Shown in pieces: positions 1-9,416 of a DNA stretch of 64,000 bases. Position 1 is the first letter of the stretch. Each line of letters starts with the position of its first letter. Origin of the DNA: Arthrobacter sp. TPD3018 (GTDB taxonomy: Bacteria > Pseudomonadota > Alphaproteobacteria > Sphingomonadales > Sphingomonadaceae); NCBI GenBank assembly GCA_003075315.1, contig QDFQ01000001.1, forward strand, positions 1,221,998 to 1,285,997, written 5' to 3'. The position numbers and the translations under genes were made by a program. The notes under the pieces were generated by a model, which searched no databases, was not told where the DNA came from, and saw only the letters and a program-made list of their open reading frames with translations.

Positions 1-2
1 AG

Positions 3-359
3 AATGTCGTGCTGCCGCAGCTGGTGCATGGCGCGGCGCGCAAGGCGGCGGATGATCGTGCGGTCGCGTTGCTCACCGCGCTGGGTCTGGGGCATCGCCT
101 GACGCACCGGCCGAGCCAGCTGTCGGGGGGCGAGCAGCAACGCGTCGCGGTAGCGCGGGCGCTCGCCAATCGGCCGGCGCTGGTTTTGGCGGACGAGCCG
201 ACCGGCAACCTCGACGAACATACCGCGGACATCGTTCTTGCCGAGTTCCTGCGGTTGGTGCGCGGGGAAGGATCGGCGGCGCTGATCGCCACACACAACG
301 AGCGGCTGGCGCAGAAGATGGACCGCGTCGTCCGCCTGCACGAGGGCGTGCTGTCGTGA
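3..359 (+). CDS. lolD: LolD-type ABC transporter ATP-binding subunit (5' end outside window)
   Basis: C-terminal part of an ABC ATPase; the frame is open to the left edge (residues read ...[10 protein letters not shown]), so the gene starts before the window and the GTG at base 9 is internal. Seen: the ABC signature [14 protein letters not shown], Walker B leading into DEPTGNLD, and the switch histidine in ATHNE. The short NVVLPQ stretch before the signature and the DEPTGNLD spelling fit the LolD/MacB-like group, whose LolD members power release of outer-membrane lipoproteins from the inner membrane by LolCE. LolCE itself is not visible, so LolD is the best guess within the FtsE/LolD/MacB family. 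The stop overlaps the next start by 4 bases (GTGA), so the two are probably co-translated. Confidence 0.82.
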   Translation, partial: NVVLPQLVHGAARKAADDRAVALLTALGLGHRLTHRPSQLSGGEQQRVAVARALANRPALVLADEPTGNLDEHTADIVLAEFLRLVRGEGSAALIATHNERLAQKMDRVVRLHEGVLS

Positions 360-949
360 GCGAAGCGTGGCGGACCACCCCGACATTGGTCGGCCGTCAC
401 GTCACGCTGCGGCCGCTTGTGCCCGAGGACAAGGAGGCGTTGGTCGCCGTCGCTGCGACGGATGACCTGTGGGACGTGTTCTACGCGAGCGTATCCCAGT
501 TGAAGGACGCGGATCGCTGGTTCGCTGCCACGTTCGCGCAGGTCGAGCAGGGGCGGGGGCTTGTGTTCGCAGTCTGCGATCCGGCGGGCGTTGTGGTCGG
601 CACCACGCGATACATGCGGATGAACGAAGGCCATCGGCGTCTGGAGGTCGGCGGCACCTTTTATGCGACGCGGGTCCAGCGCACCGGCGTGAACACCGAG
701 GCGAAGCGGATGCTGTTGACGCATGCCTTCGACGTGCTGGGCGTACAGTGCGTGCAGATCCGCACCGATGCGCTCAACATCCGCAGCCAGCGCGCGATCG
801 AACGGTTGGGCGCGAAGCGGGACGGCGTGCTGCGCGGGCATCAGATCGTCGGCGGGCGACTGCGCGACAGCGTCGTCTATTCGATCCTGGACCGCGAATG
901 GCCGGGCGTGCGCCAGAATCTCGACTATCTGCTTGCGAGGTACGAATGA
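356..949 (+). CDS. GNAT-family N-acetyltransferase, RimJ/RimL-like
   Basis: 197-residue protein of the GNAT fold, COG1670-like. N-terminal [11 protein letters not shown] is the usual first strand of RimJ/RimL-type enzymes, and the C-terminal part ([20 protein letters not shown] followed by [13 protein letters not shown]) is the acetyl-CoA-binding and closing-strand region. The family transfers acetyl groups from acetyl-CoA to amines; ribosomal protein N-termini, amino acids and small metabolites are all possible substrates and none can be chosen from sequence. Start is GTG, fixed by the GTGA overlap with the preceding ABC gene; the stop overlaps the glutathione peroxidase start by ATGA. A three-gene translationally coupled run is therefore likely. 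Confidence 0.85.
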   Translation: MSEAWRTTPTLVGRHVTLRPLVPEDKEALVAVAATDDLWDVFYASVSQLKDADRWFAATFAQVEQGRGLVFAVCDPAGVVVGTTRYMRMNEGHRRLEVGGTFYATRVQRTGVNTEAKRMLLTHAFDVLGVQCVQIRTDALNIRSQRAIERLGAKRDGVLRGHQIVGGRLRDSVVYSILDREWPGVRQNLDYLLARYE

Positions 950-1425
950 GCGGCATCACCGATCTGACCGTGCGAGGCGCGGACGGCAACCCGCTGTCGC
1001 TGGACCGCTGGGCGGGGCAGGTGCTGCTGATCGTCAACACCGCGTCGAAATGCGGGTTCACGCCGCAGTATGAAGGGCTGGAGGCGCTGCACCGGCGGTT
1101 CGCCGACAAGGGGTTCGAGGTGCTGGCCTTTCCCTGCAACCAGTTCGGGGCGCAGGAGCCGGGCGACGCGGCGGAGATCGCGAATTTCTGTTCGCTGACC
1201 TATGACGTGACGTTTCCGGTGTTCGCCAAGATCGACGTCAACGGTGCGGCTGCCGATCCATTGTTCGAGCGGCTGAAGACGGCGGCGCCGGGCGTGCTGG
1301 GGTCGAAGGCGATCAAGTGGAACTTCACCAAGTTCCTGGTGGATCGATCGGGGCGGGTCGTGCGGCGCTATGCGCCGACGACGAAGCCCGAGGATCTTGC
1401 GGTGGATATCGAGGCGTTGCTGTAG
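946..1425 (+). CDS. Glutathione peroxidase family (thiol peroxidase, BtuE/Gpx type)
   Basis: 159 residues, full length for the family. Seen: peroxidatic Cys36 in NTASKCGFT, the LAFPCNQFG block with Cys64 and Gln66, and Trp125 in WNFTKF; together these give the Cys/Gln/Trp/Asn catalytic set. A cysteine rather than selenocysteine occupies the active site, as usual in bacteria, so electrons more likely come from thioredoxin than from glutathione (family knowledge, not shown here). It reduces hydroperoxides in the cytoplasm. The start is the ATG overlapping the upstream GNAT stop; a much longer in-frame ORF exists upstream but is out of frame with the GNAT gene and is only a shadow. A hairpin repeat follows the stop. 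Confidence 0.93.
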   Translation: MSGITDLTVRGADGNPLSLDRWAGQVLLIVNTASKCGFTPQYEGLEALHRRFADKGFEVLAFPCNQFGAQEPGDAAEIANFCSLTYDVTFPVFAKIDVNGAAADPLFERLKTAAPGVLGSKAIKWNFTKFLVDRSGRVVRRYAPTTKPEDLAVDIEALL

Positions 1426-1450
1426 GGCGGGGCTTCGCATTTCCTCCTGC

Positions 1451-1560
1451 CGTCACCCCGGACTGGTTCCGGGGTCCACTGAGCTGCGCGGGAACGGCAA
1501 GAGGCTCCGGCCATCCCCCCTCGCCGCACAGTGGACCCCGGAACGAGTCCGGGGTGACGG
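1451..1560. repeat. Hairpin repeat family A, copy 1
   Basis: About 110 bases with near-perfect 29-base inverted arms (1451-1479 and 1531-1559, one mismatch) starting CGTCACCCCGGACT and ending AGTCCGGGGTGACG. The centre carries a weaker second stem and a GAGGCTCCGGCC-like core seen in the other copies. It sits between two convergent genes (gpx and hdeD), where it may act as a bidirectional transcription block. Other copies are at 25608, 27044, 34084 and 49421. Confidence 0.92.
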
Positions 1561-1577
1561 AGGGGTGAGGCCAGCCG

Positions 1578-2156
1578 TTACAGAGCCGGGGCGGCGAAGG
1601 GCTTGGCACCCTTCTTATGGTGCAGCGCCGACAGGATCGAGGTCACGCCGCCGAACACGAAGCTGATGCCGAGGATGAAGCCGGGCAGCGTCAGCGCCGA
1701 CCAGGGCAGCGTCGCGAGCACGTAGATGGCGAGCAGGATGTTGACGATGCCGAGCGCGATCATCAGCCCGCGTCCGCGCGAAAAGCGTGCGCCGAGACCG
1801 ATTTCCAGCGCACCGCGGATGCCGAGCCAGACGCCGACCAGCAGCGTCAGCGACAGCGCGCCCGACACCGGATCGAAGGCCATCAGCACGCCGATGATCA
1901 GCGACAGCAGGCCGAAGCCGATCGCATAGCCGCGCCCTTCATGCTTGCCCATGAAACCCGCCGCGAGCGAGACGATGCCGGCGGCGATGAAGAAGGCGCC
2001 GATCACCAGGGTCGCGGCATAGGTGGCGGCGAAGGGATTGAGGAAGGCGAGCACGCCGAGCACCAGCGACAGCACGCCATAGGCGAGGATCCAGGCCCAG
2101 CCGGCACCGGCAGCGGCGGGTGAAAGCGGATCGGTGAAGGTACGCGTGTCGGTCAT
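1578..2156 (-). CDS. HdeD/DUF308-type six-helix membrane protein
   Basis: 192 residues with about six hydrophobic segments of 18-21 residues, in pairs separated by short loops (for example ILAYGVLSLVLGVLAFLNPF and AATLVIGAFFIAAGIVSLAA). The repeated GxxxLxxGxxxxxxP pattern is that of the HdeD/DUF308 family. E. coli HdeD is linked to acid resistance at high cell density; the molecular role is unknown, and no acid-resistance partner lies nearby. The N-terminus (MTDTRTFTDPLSPAAAG) is cytoplasmic by charge. An AGGAGATAT-like ribosome site lies directly upstream of the ATG on the minus strand. Convergent with gpx. Confidence 0.85.
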   Translation of the reverse strand: MTDTRTFTDPLSPAAAGAGWAWILAYGVLSLVLGVLAFLNPFAATYAATLVIGAFFIAAGIVSLAAGFMGKHEGRGYAIGFGLLSLIIGVLMAFDPVSGALSLTLLVGVWLGIRGALEIGLGARFSRGRGLMIALGIVNILLAIYVLATLPWSALTLPGFILGISFVFGGVTSILSALHHKKGAKPFAAPAL

Positions 2157-2264
2157 GGCGATATCTCCTCGTTATGGGCGCGAAACGAGGTTATCCACCG
2201 CTGGTTCCGTCCATTCCGGGCTGGTCGCCTGTTCGAATCAGGTCGGAGTCGCTAAGTGGTTCGC

Positions 2265-5200
2265 ATGGCTCATTCGGGTTTCGTGCCGCTCCGCATTTTT
2301 TCATCCTACACGATGCTCGACGGGGCGATCGATCCGAAGGCAATCGCCAAGCAGGCCAAGGCGCAGAAGTTTCCCGCTGCCGGCCTGACCGATCGCAACG
2401 GGCTATACGCGGCGATGGCCTTTTCGGACGCCGCGAAGAAGGACGGCGTCCAGCCGGTGATCGGCACGATGCTGTCCGTCGCGCGGCCGGATATGCCCGA
2501 CGGCGTCGCCGCGCCGCTCGACTGGATCGCGCTCTACGCGCAGGATACGACCGGCTACGACAATTTGTGCGCGCTGGTCAGCATGGCGCATCTCGACCGG
2601 CCGATCGAATTGCCGGCGCATGTCGATTTCGCCGCGCTGGAGGGGCGCACCGATGGCCTGATCGCGCTGACCGCGGGGGCCGAAGGGGGATTGGCGCGCC
2701 TGTTCCACGAGGACCAGCCAGCCCGCGCACGCGCCTATTGCGACCGGTTGCAGGCGCTGTTCCCCGACCGGCTGTACATCGAACTCGTCCGCCGCGGCGA
2801 CGCCGTGGAGGAAGCGGCCGAACAGGCGCTGATCGACCTTGCCTATGATCGCGACCTGCCGCTGGTCGCGACCAATCCGTGCTGCTTTTCCGACAGCGGC
2901 TTCCTCGACGCGCACGACGCCATGCTGTGCATCGCGCATTCGACCTATGTCGAAAGCGAGGATCGCGTCCGCTCGTGCCCCGATGCGTGGTTGAAGCCTG
3001 CCGAGGTGATGAAGCAGCTGTTCGCCGATCTGCCCGAGGCGATCGACAATACGTTGGTCGTCGCGCAACGCTGTGCCGTGATGGCGCCCTATCGCAAGCC
3101 GATCCTGCCCAGCCTGGCGGGCGATCGCGACGGCGAGGCGGCGATGCTGCGCGATCAGGCGGCAGCGGGCCTGGAGGCGCGGCTCGACCGGATCGAGGAA
3201 CTGGGCGCGCAGCCCGACGATCCCAATTGGCGCGACGTGTATCGCGAACGGCTGGCGTTCGAGGTGAACGTCATCGTCCAGATGGGTTTCCCCGGCTACT
3301 TCCTGATCGTCGGTGACTTCATCAAATGGGCGAAGGATCACGACATTCCGGTGGGACCGGGGCGTGGTTCGGGCGCTGGCTCGGTGGTGGCCTGGGCGCT
3401 GACGATCACCGATCTCGATCCGATGAAGCTCGGCCTGCTGTTCGAGCGCTTCCTGAACCCGGAACGCGTGTCGATGCCCGACTTCGACATCGACTTTTGT
3501 GAAACCCGGCGTGGCGAGGTCATTCGCTACGTGCAGGAGAAGTACGGCCGCGATCAGGTCGCGCAGATCATCACCTTCGGTAAGCTGAAGGCGCGCGCGG
3601 TGCTCAAGGATACCGGCCGCGTGCTCCAGATGAGCTATGGTCAGGTCGATCGCCTCGCGAAGCTGGTGCCCAACCACCCGACCGATCCGTGGGACCTGAA
3701 GCGCGCACTGAACGGCGTGCCCGAGTTGGCGAAGGAATATGCCAACGACAATCAGGTCCGCCGCCTGCTCGACCTTGCGACCAAGCTGGAGGGCCTGCCG
3801 CGCCACTCGTCGACGCACGCCGCGGGCGTGGTAATCGGCGACCGGCCGCTGAGCCAGCTCGTCCCCCTTTACCGCGATCCGCGGTCCGACATGCCGGTGA
3901 CGCAGTTCGACATGAAATATGTCGAGGGCGCCGGGCTGGTGAAGTTCGACTTCCTCGGCCTGAAGACGCTGTCGGTTCTGAAGAAGGCGGTGCAACTGTT
4001 GAACAAGCGGGGCATTTCGATCGACCTGGATGCGCTGCCCTGGGACGACGAGGCGACGTACACGCTGCTCCAGAAGGGCGACACGGTCGGCGTGTTCCAG
4101 CTGGAATCGGAAGGCATGCGTCGCACGCTGTCGGCCGTCCGCCCGACCAATTTCGGCGACATCATCGCGCTCGTTTCGCTTTATCGGCCCGGCCCGATGG
4201 ACAACATCCCGAGCTTCGGGCGGCGCAAGCAGGGGACGGAGGAGATCCTCTACCCGCACCCGCTGCTGGAACCGATCCTGAAGGAGACCTACGGGATCTT
4301 CGTCTATCAGGAACAGGTGATGCAGGCCGCGCAGATCCTGGCGGGCTACAGCCTGGGTGGCGCCGACCTGTTGCGCCGCGCGATGGGCAAGAAGATCAAG
4401 GCGGAGATGGACGCGCAGCGCGCGACCTTCGTCGCCGGCTGTGCCGAGCATAACGGGATCAAGGCGGATTACGCGAACCAGCTGTTCGACTTGATCGACA
4501 AGTTCGCGGGCTATGGTTTCAACAAGAGCCATGCTGCGGCCTACGCGCTGCTCGCCTACCAGACCGCGTGGCTGAAGGCGCACCACCCGCACGAATTCTT
4601 CGCCGCCTCCATGTGTTACGACATGGCGCAGACCGACAAGCTCTGCATCTTCGTCGACGACATGCGGCGCCTGGGCGTCGATATCGTCGGGCCGGACATC
4701 AACCAGAGCGATGCCGAGTTCGACGTGCAGGAGATCGGCGAGGGGGATGAGCGTCGCTTGGCCGTCCGCTATGCGCTGGGGGCTCTGAAGTCCGTCGGCG
4801 AAGGTGCGATGGAGAAGTTGATCGTCGAGCGCGTCGCGACGGGACCGTTCAAGAGCCTCGACGACCTCGCCAATCGCGTCGACCCTCGGCTGATCAACAA
4901 GCGGCAGCTGGAAACACTGGCCGCGGCGGGGGCCTTCGACGCGATCGAGCCGAACCGTGCCGCGGTCCATGCCGTGGCCGAGACGATCCTGGGCCTTGCC
5001 GCGTCCACGCATGCCGGGCGGACGAGTGGGCAGGGCGGCCTGTTCGGCGGCGACGAAGTTGCCGGCGATACGATCCGGCTGCCACAGGGGCTGCGCTGGA
5101 CGATGGCGCAGGCGATGGAGCAGGAAAAGGACGCCTTCGGCTTCTATTTCTCCGCGCATCCCGTCGACCGCCATGCGCACCTCGCCAAGATGCACGGCGC

Positions 5201-5771
5201 GCGGCAATATGTCGCGCTGACCGAGTTGCGGATCCCGGAGGACGGGACGCGCGCGGGGGCGACGATGGCGGTGCTGGTCGAGGATGCACGCTGGCGGACC
5301 TCGGCACGCGGCAAGCGTTACATGATGGCGACGCTGTCGGATGCGAGCGGCCAGTTCGTCGCGACATGTTTTGACGATGGCGTGGCGGCGGAGCTGGAAG
5401 AGGCGGCCCGCTGCGGCGGCTGCGGGCTGATCACCGTCGAACTCGACCGGCGGCCGGGCGAGGAGACGCCACGGGTGTCGGTCAAGCGCATCCAGCCGTT
5501 CGAGGGGCTTGCGTCGATGGCGCGATTCACGATCGAGGCGCGGGTGGCGACGGCGGAGGCATTTGCGGCGCTGGCGGCCCTGCTGGGCGAAACCCGGGGT
5601 GCGCGTGGCGAAGTGCGTGCGCGTATTCCGGCAGGCGACGGCGAGGCGGTGGTGTTGCTGGGTCGCGACTTCCTGCTCGACCTCGAACTGGTCGAGGCAA
5701 TCCAGGCGATCCCGGGGATCAGCAACGTGGCGCTCGACCGGGTCGCCTCGCAGCTGCGGGCGGTGGGCTGA
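2265..5771 (+). CDS. dnaE: DNA polymerase III subunit alpha (replicative polymerase)
   Basis: 1168 residues, normal for DnaE. Domain order: PHP domain (from FVPLRIFSSYTMLDGAI), then the polymerase core with GPGRGSGAGSVVAW and the metal-binding PDFDIDFCETRRGEV, the finger region with YGIFVYQEQVMQ and GYGFNKSHAAAYALLAYQT, a helix-hairpin-helix region, and a C-terminal OB fold. It makes both leading and lagging DNA strands in the replisome with epsilon, theta-like factors and the beta clamp. I take ATG 2265 (MAHSGF) over the GTG at 2256 because family members begin shortly before SGFVPL. The stop shares one base with moaB (TGATG). Confidence 0.97.
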   Translation: MAHSGFVPLRIFSSYTMLDGAIDPKAIAKQAKAQKFPAAGLTDRNGLYAAMAFSDAAKKDGVQPVIGTMLSVARPDMPDGVAAPLDWIALYAQDTTGYDNLCALVSMAHLDRPIELPAHVDFAALEGRTDGLIALTAGAEGGLARLFHEDQPARARAYCDRLQALFPDRLYIELVRRGDAVEEAAEQALIDLAYDRDLPLVATNPCCFSDSGFLDAHDAMLCIAHSTYVESEDRVRSCPDAWLKPAEVMKQLFADLPEAIDNTLVVAQRCAVMAPYRKPILPSLAGDRDGEAAMLRDQAAAGLEARLDRIEELGAQPDDPNWRDVYRERLAFEVNVIVQMGFPGYFLIVGDFIKWAKDHDIPVGPGRGSGAGSVVAWALTITDLDPMKLGLLFERFLNPERVSMPDFDIDFCETRRGEVIRYVQEKYGRDQVAQIITFGKLKARAVLKDTGRVLQMSYGQVDRLAKLVPNHPTDPWDLKRALNGVPELAKEYANDNQVRRLLDLATKLEGLPRHSSTHAAGVVIGDRPLSQLVPLYRDPRSDMPVTQFDMKYVEGAGLVKFDFLGLKTLSVLKKAVQLLNKRGISIDLDALPWDDEATYTLLQKGDTVGVFQLESEGMRRTLSAVRPTNFGDIIALVSLYRPGPMDNIPSFGRRKQGTEEILYPHPLLEPILKETYGIFVYQEQVMQAAQILAGYSLGGADLLRRAMGKKIKAEMDAQRATFVAGCAEHNGIKADYANQLFDLIDKFAGYGFNKSHAAAYALLAYQTAWLKAHHPHEFFAASMCYDMAQTDKLCIFVDDMRRLGVDIVGPDINQSDAEFDVQEIGEGDERRLAVRYALGALKSVGEGAMEKLIVERVATGPFKSLDDLANRVDPRLINKRQLETLAAAGAFDAIEPNRAAVHAVAETILGLAASTHAGRTSGQGGLFGGDEVAGDTIRLPQGLRWTMAQAMEQEKDAFGFYFSAHPVDRHAHLAKMHGARQYVALTELRIPEDGTRAGATMAVLVEDARWRTSARGKRYMMATLSDASGQFVATCFDDGVAAELEEAARCGGCGLITVELDRRPGEETPRVSVKRIQPFEGLASMARFTIEARVATAEAFAALAALLGETRGARGEVRARIPAGDGEAVVLLGRDFLLDLELVEAIQAIPGISNVALDRVASQLRAVG

Positions 5772-6298
5772 TGCCGATCGATCCCGATCTGCCGTTCCGC
5801 GCGATCAATATCGCGGTGCTCACCGTGTCGGATACGCGGGGGCTTGCCGAGGATCGATCGGGCGACACGCTCGTCGCGCGACTGGAGGGGGCGGGGCATT
5901 GCCTCGCCGATCGCATCATCCTGCGGGATGATGTCGAGGCCATCGTCGCGCAGCTGGAGCGGTGGGTCGACGATCCGGCGATCGATTGCGTCATCACGAC
6001 GGGCGGGACCGGCGTGACGGGCCGGGACGTGACGCCGGAGGCGGTCGAGCAAGTCGCGACCAAGATGATCCCCGGCTTCGGCGAGCTGTTCCGATATCTG
6101 AGCTTCGCCAAGATCGGCACGTCCACCGTCCAGTCGCGCGCCTGTGCCTGCGTTGCGCGGGGGACCTATATCTTCGCGCTGCCGGGATCGACCGGCGCGG
6201 TGAAGGATGGCTGGGACGGCATCCTCGCCGACCAGCTCGACAGCCGACACCGGCCCTGCAACTTCGTCGAGCTGATGCCGCGCCTGACCGAACGATAG
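5771..6298 (+). CDS. moaB: Molybdenum cofactor biosynthesis protein B (MogA/MoaB family)
   Basis: 175 residues of the MoaB/Mog family, which binds and in the Mog branch adenylates molybdopterin ahead of metal insertion. Seen: the N-terminal INIAVLTVSDTRG strand, the DCVITTGGTGVTGRDVTPEA molybdopterin/nucleotide loop, and FALPGSTGAVKDGWDGILA. The ATG overlaps the dnaE TGA by one base, so translation is coupled to the polymerase gene, an order common in sphingomonads and not obviously functional. Other molybdopterin genes are not in the window. MoaB and MogA cannot be cleanly told apart from the sequence alone; the short form without a fusion domain favours MoaB. Confidence 0.93.
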   Translation: MPIDPDLPFRAINIAVLTVSDTRGLAEDRSGDTLVARLEGAGHCLADRIILRDDVEAIVAQLERWVDDPAIDCVITTGGTGVTGRDVTPEAVEQVATKMIPGFGELFRYLSFAKIGTSTVQSRACACVARGTYIFALPGSTGAVKDGWDGILADQLDSRHRPCNFVELMPRLTER

Positions 6299-6335
6299 GG
6301 CGGACCTTCGCAGGCGTCCGCGACGTTGAGCGGGC

Positions 6336-7667
6336 ATGGATGACGATCGATTCGAGGCACGGCATCGCGCGGTGCCGACGGGCAGGCTCGCGCGGCTAGG
6401 CGGGTTCGGGCGGCTTGCCGGCGGTGTGGCGGGGGGCATGCTGGCCGAAGGCGCGCGGCGGCTGGCGCAGGGCGAACGGCCGCGGATGGGCGACCTGGTG
6501 CTGACCCCGGCAAATGCGGCACGGGTGGCCGACCGGCTGTCGCACCTGCGCGGCGCGGCGATGAAGCTGGGCCAGATGATCTCGATGGATGCGGGTGACG
6601 TACTGCCGCCCGAACTGTCGGCGATCCTCGCCCGGCTGCGCAACCAGGGCTATCGCATGCCGCCGCAGCAGCTGGATCAGGTGCTGGCGCGCGAATGGGG
6701 GCGGGACTGGCGGCGGCGGTTCCGGCATTTCGAAGCGGCGCCGGTCGCGGCGGCCTCGATCGGGCAGGTGCATCGCGCGACGCTGCCCGATGGGCGACGG
6801 CTGGCGATCAAGGTGCAATATCCCGGTGTTGCGGAGAGCATCGATTCGGACGTCGACAATGTCGCGACGTTGCTGCGCGTATCGGGGCTGCTGCCGCGCG
6901 GGCTGGATATCGCGCCGCTGCTCATCGAGGCGAAGCGGCAGCTGGCCGAGGAAGCCGATTATACGCGCGAGGGCGAGCAGATGCGCGCCTATGCCGCGCG
7001 GCTGGACGGGGACGTGCGCTATGTCGTGCCGACGCTGGAGCCGGAGCTGACGACGCGCAACGTGCTGGCGATGAGCTTCGTCGAGGGGCAGGCGATCGAG
7101 ACGCTTGAAGGCGCGTCGCAGGAGGCGCGCGATGCTGCGATGACCGCGCTGGTGACGTTGGTGCTACGCGAATTGTTCGAATTCGGCGTGATGCAGACGG
7201 ACCCCAATTTCGCCAATTACCGCTGGCAGGCGGATACCGGCGCATTGGTGCTGCTCGATTTCGGGGCGACACGAGCGGTGCCGGCGGAGACGGCGGATGC
7301 CTATCGCCGGTTGATCGAAGCGGGGCTGGCGCGCGACCGCGACATGATCCGCGAGGTGGCGGTGGAGACCGGCTTCATCGGGGGCGAGGCCGCGCGGGCG
7401 CACCGCGGCGCGGTCGACCGAATTATCGCGGCGATCGACGCGGCGCTCAACCGGCCCGGCGCGTTCGACTTCGGAGACCGCGCCTTCGTGCCCGTGGTGC
7501 GAGAGGAGGCGAAGGCGATGATCGCCGATCGCGACACTTGGCACGTGCCGCACGTCGAAACGCTCTTCGTGCAGCGTAAGGTCAGCGGCACGGCCTTGCT
7601 CGCCGCGCGGCTGAAGGCGAGGGTGGATGTGCGCGGGCTTGCCGCCGCGGCGATCGGGCGTGCCTAG
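6336..7667 (+). CDS. ABC1/UbiB-type atypical protein kinase-like ATPase
   Basis: 443 residues. The KxGQ motif (KLGQ, about residues 77-80) and the alanine-rich loop PVAAASIGQVHRA (about residue 138) replace the glycine-rich loop of ordinary kinases and define the UbiB/COQ8 family. Further on, an ATP-site lysine (LAIKVQYPG), an EADYTREGEQ block, the catalytic-loop equivalent MQTDPNFANYRW and the metal-binding LLDFGATR are present. The family acts as an ATPase supporting ubiquinone biosynthesis or lipid handling; this protein lacks the two C-terminal transmembrane helices of E. coli UbiB, so it is the shorter soluble branch. Its 3' end overlaps the convergent MFS gene by 4 bases. Confidence 0.88.
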   Translation: MDDDRFEARHRAVPTGRLARLGGFGRLAGGVAGGMLAEGARRLAQGERPRMGDLVLTPANAARVADRLSHLRGAAMKLGQMISMDAGDVLPPELSAILARLRNQGYRMPPQQLDQVLAREWGRDWRRRFRHFEAAPVAAASIGQVHRATLPDGRRLAIKVQYPGVAESIDSDVDNVATLLRVSGLLPRGLDIAPLLIEAKRQLAEEADYTREGEQMRAYAARLDGDVRYVVPTLEPELTTRNVLAMSFVEGQAIETLEGASQEARDAAMTALVTLVLRELFEFGVMQTDPNFANYRWQADTGALVLLDFGATRAVPAETADAYRRLIEAGLARDRDMIREVAVETGFIGGEAARAHRGAVDRIIAAIDAALNRPGAFDFGDRAFVPVVREEAKAMIADRDTWHVPHVETLFVQRKVSGTALLAARLKARVDVRGLAAAAIGRA

Positions 7668-9157
7668 CGGCCGGCGTGGCCGCTCATCTCGGCACCGGCG
7701 TCGGCCGCGAACCGGCGGTTCCAGATAACCGCCGAAGCCGAGATGGTGGCGACGACGATGAAGGCGAGCGAGAAGGTGAAGAGCGTCGGCTGACGGGTGC
7801 CCTCGATCACCGTGCCGATCTCCAGCACGGTCGCGGCGGTGCAGATCCCGAGCGAGAGCGTCAGCTGCTGGAAGGTCGCGTAGAAGCTGGTCGCCGCGCT
7901 CATCTGCGCCTTGTCGGTGTCGGCATAGGCGATGGCGTTATAGCCGGTGAACTGGAACGAGGTGAAGAAGCCCGAAATGCCCAGGACCAGCACGATCGCG
8001 GCGGTCGGCCAGTCGGGGCGGAACAGCGCGCAGGTCGCATAGCCGAGGCTGCTCGCGATGCCAGACACGATCAGGCTGCGGCGGAAGCCCCAGCGGCGCA
8101 GCACCCGCGGCGCGAGCGCCTTCATCGCCAGCGCGCCGATCGCGCCGGCCATGGTGATCGTGCCGGTCTTCGCCGCCGTGAGGCCGAAGCCGAGTTGCAG
8201 CATGAGCGGCAGCAGGAACGGCTGCGCGCCTTGCGTGATCCGCGTCAGCGATCCGGCGATCACCGACAGGCGGAAAGTGGGCACACGCATCAGCGCGGGG
8301 TCGAGGATCGGATCGGCGACGTGACGGGCATGGCGGAAATAGGCGATGCCCGTGCCGATGCCCGTGACCAGCAGGATCAGGGCGACCAACCCAGTGCCGG
8401 GGCGGCTCGCCAGTTCGAAGCCGAACAAAAGGCAGCCGAGCGACACGCCTGAGAGAATAAAGCCGACCAGATCGAAGCGGGCGCGCGCATCGCCGCGCAC
8501 TTCCGGCACCAGCAGCAGCGCGCCCATGATCCCCATCACGCCGAAGGGGATGTTAAGGTAGAAGATCCAGCGCCAGTCGAGCCAGGTGACGATGAAACCG
8601 CCGATCGGTGGCCCCAGGATCGGACCGGCGAGCGCGGGCATGACCAGCCAGGACAAGGCCTGAACCATGTCTTCCTTGGCGACGCTGCGTAGGAGGACGA
8701 GGCGGCCGACCGGCACCATCATCGCGCCGCCGATCCCCTGGACGAAGCGGGCGGCGACCAGCATCGGCAGCGACCCCGCCTGCGCGCAGGCGATCGAGCC
8801 AAGCAGGAAGACGACGATCGCCCAGCAGAAGATGCTGCGGGAGCCGAAGCGGTCGGCCAGCGTGCCGCTCGCCGGGATGAACAGGGCGAGCGCCAGCAGG
8901 TAGCTGGTGAGCGCGAGGCTGAGGCTGGTGGCGGGCGTGCCGAGATCGCGGGCCATGGTGGGCAAGGCGACGGTCAGGACGGTGCCGTCGAGCTGCTGCA
9001 TGAAGAGCGCAGAGGCGACGACCAGCGCGATGACGCGATAGCTGCGGGTGGTGGCGGGCGGTCGCGCCGTGCCGCTGGTGACGGCTTCGACCGCGGGCGC
9101 CAGTCCGTCGCCGACATCGGCGCTCATCGAAGCGAGGTTACGTCGTCTCCACCGCAT
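7664..9157 (-). CDS. DHA2-family MFS multidrug efflux transporter (EmrB/QacA type)
   Basis: 497 residues with about 14 hydrophobic segments, the hallmark of the DHA2 branch of the major facilitator superfamily. Motif A appears as SGTLADRFGSRS after helix 2, and the QQLDGTVLTVALPTMARDL start of helix 1 is typical of EmrB/QacA proteins, which export drugs or lipophilic compounds using the proton gradient. No EmrA-like periplasmic partner or regulator is adjacent. The first ATG (MRWRRRNLASMSADV) is kept; ATG 9127 (MSADVGDG) is an equally possible start because neither has a strong ribosome site. The C-terminus runs into the convergent UbiB-like gene. Confidence 0.88.
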   Translation of the reverse strand: MRWRRRNLASMSADVGDGLAPAVEAVTSGTARPPATTRSYRVIALVVASALFMQQLDGTVLTVALPTMARDLGTPATSLSLALTSYLLALALFIPASGTLADRFGSRSIFCWAIVVFLLGSIACAQAGSLPMLVAARFVQGIGGAMMVPVGRLVLLRSVAKEDMVQALSWLVMPALAGPILGPPIGGFIVTWLDWRWIFYLNIPFGVMGIMGALLLVPEVRGDARARFDLVGFILSGVSLGCLLFGFELASRPGTGLVALILLVTGIGTGIAYFRHARHVADPILDPALMRVPTFRLSVIAGSLTRITQGAQPFLLPLMLQLGFGLTAAKTGTITMAGAIGALAMKALAPRVLRRWGFRRSLIVSGIASSLGYATCALFRPDWPTAAIVLVLGISGFFTSFQFTGYNAIAYADTDKAQMSAATSFYATFQQLTLSLGICTAATVLEIGTVIEGTRQPTLFTFSLAFIVVATISASAVIWNRRFAADAGAEMSGHAGR

Positions 9158-9356
9158 GTCGTTCGTTCATGCTCCTTCGCCCGGCGCGGCGGCATGCGCC
9201 GACCCGCTTCGATCGTGATCCTCACCCGGTTCGATGGCGGTGTTCCGTCCGGCGTTTGCGCTCGACGAGAGCCATGCCGGGCCGTTCATGGAACGACCGT
9301 CTGCGCAGCACCTAACCCCATCCGCCTCGAAACACACGGCGAAAACGTCGGCATAG

Positions 9357-9389
9357 AAAAAGGGGCACCGCCGTTGCCGGCGATGCCCC
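9357..9389 (-). terminator. Rho-independent terminator after the 11-mer-repeat gene
   Basis: On the minus strand a GC-rich stem (GGGGCATCGCCG pairing with CGGCGGTGCCCC, loop GCAA) is followed by a run of five Ts. It lies 28 bases beyond the stop of the gene at 9417-10217 and is a textbook intrinsic terminator shape. Confidence 0.85.
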
Positions 9390-9416
9390 CTTCCTGTCGA
9401 CGCGACGGATTGCGGG

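Noticed and set aside
2227..2249. tRNA-like T-arm (GCCTG-TTCGAAT-CAGGT) and acceptor-like tail upstream of dnaE
   Set aside because: No matching 5' acceptor, D-arm or anticodon arm could be found in the 75 bases before it; a chance match or a tRNA relic, not a gene.
2403..5207. 934-residue minus-strand ORF antisense to dnaE
   Set aside because: High GC produces long antisense frames; it has no recognisable domain and fully overlaps a certain gene.
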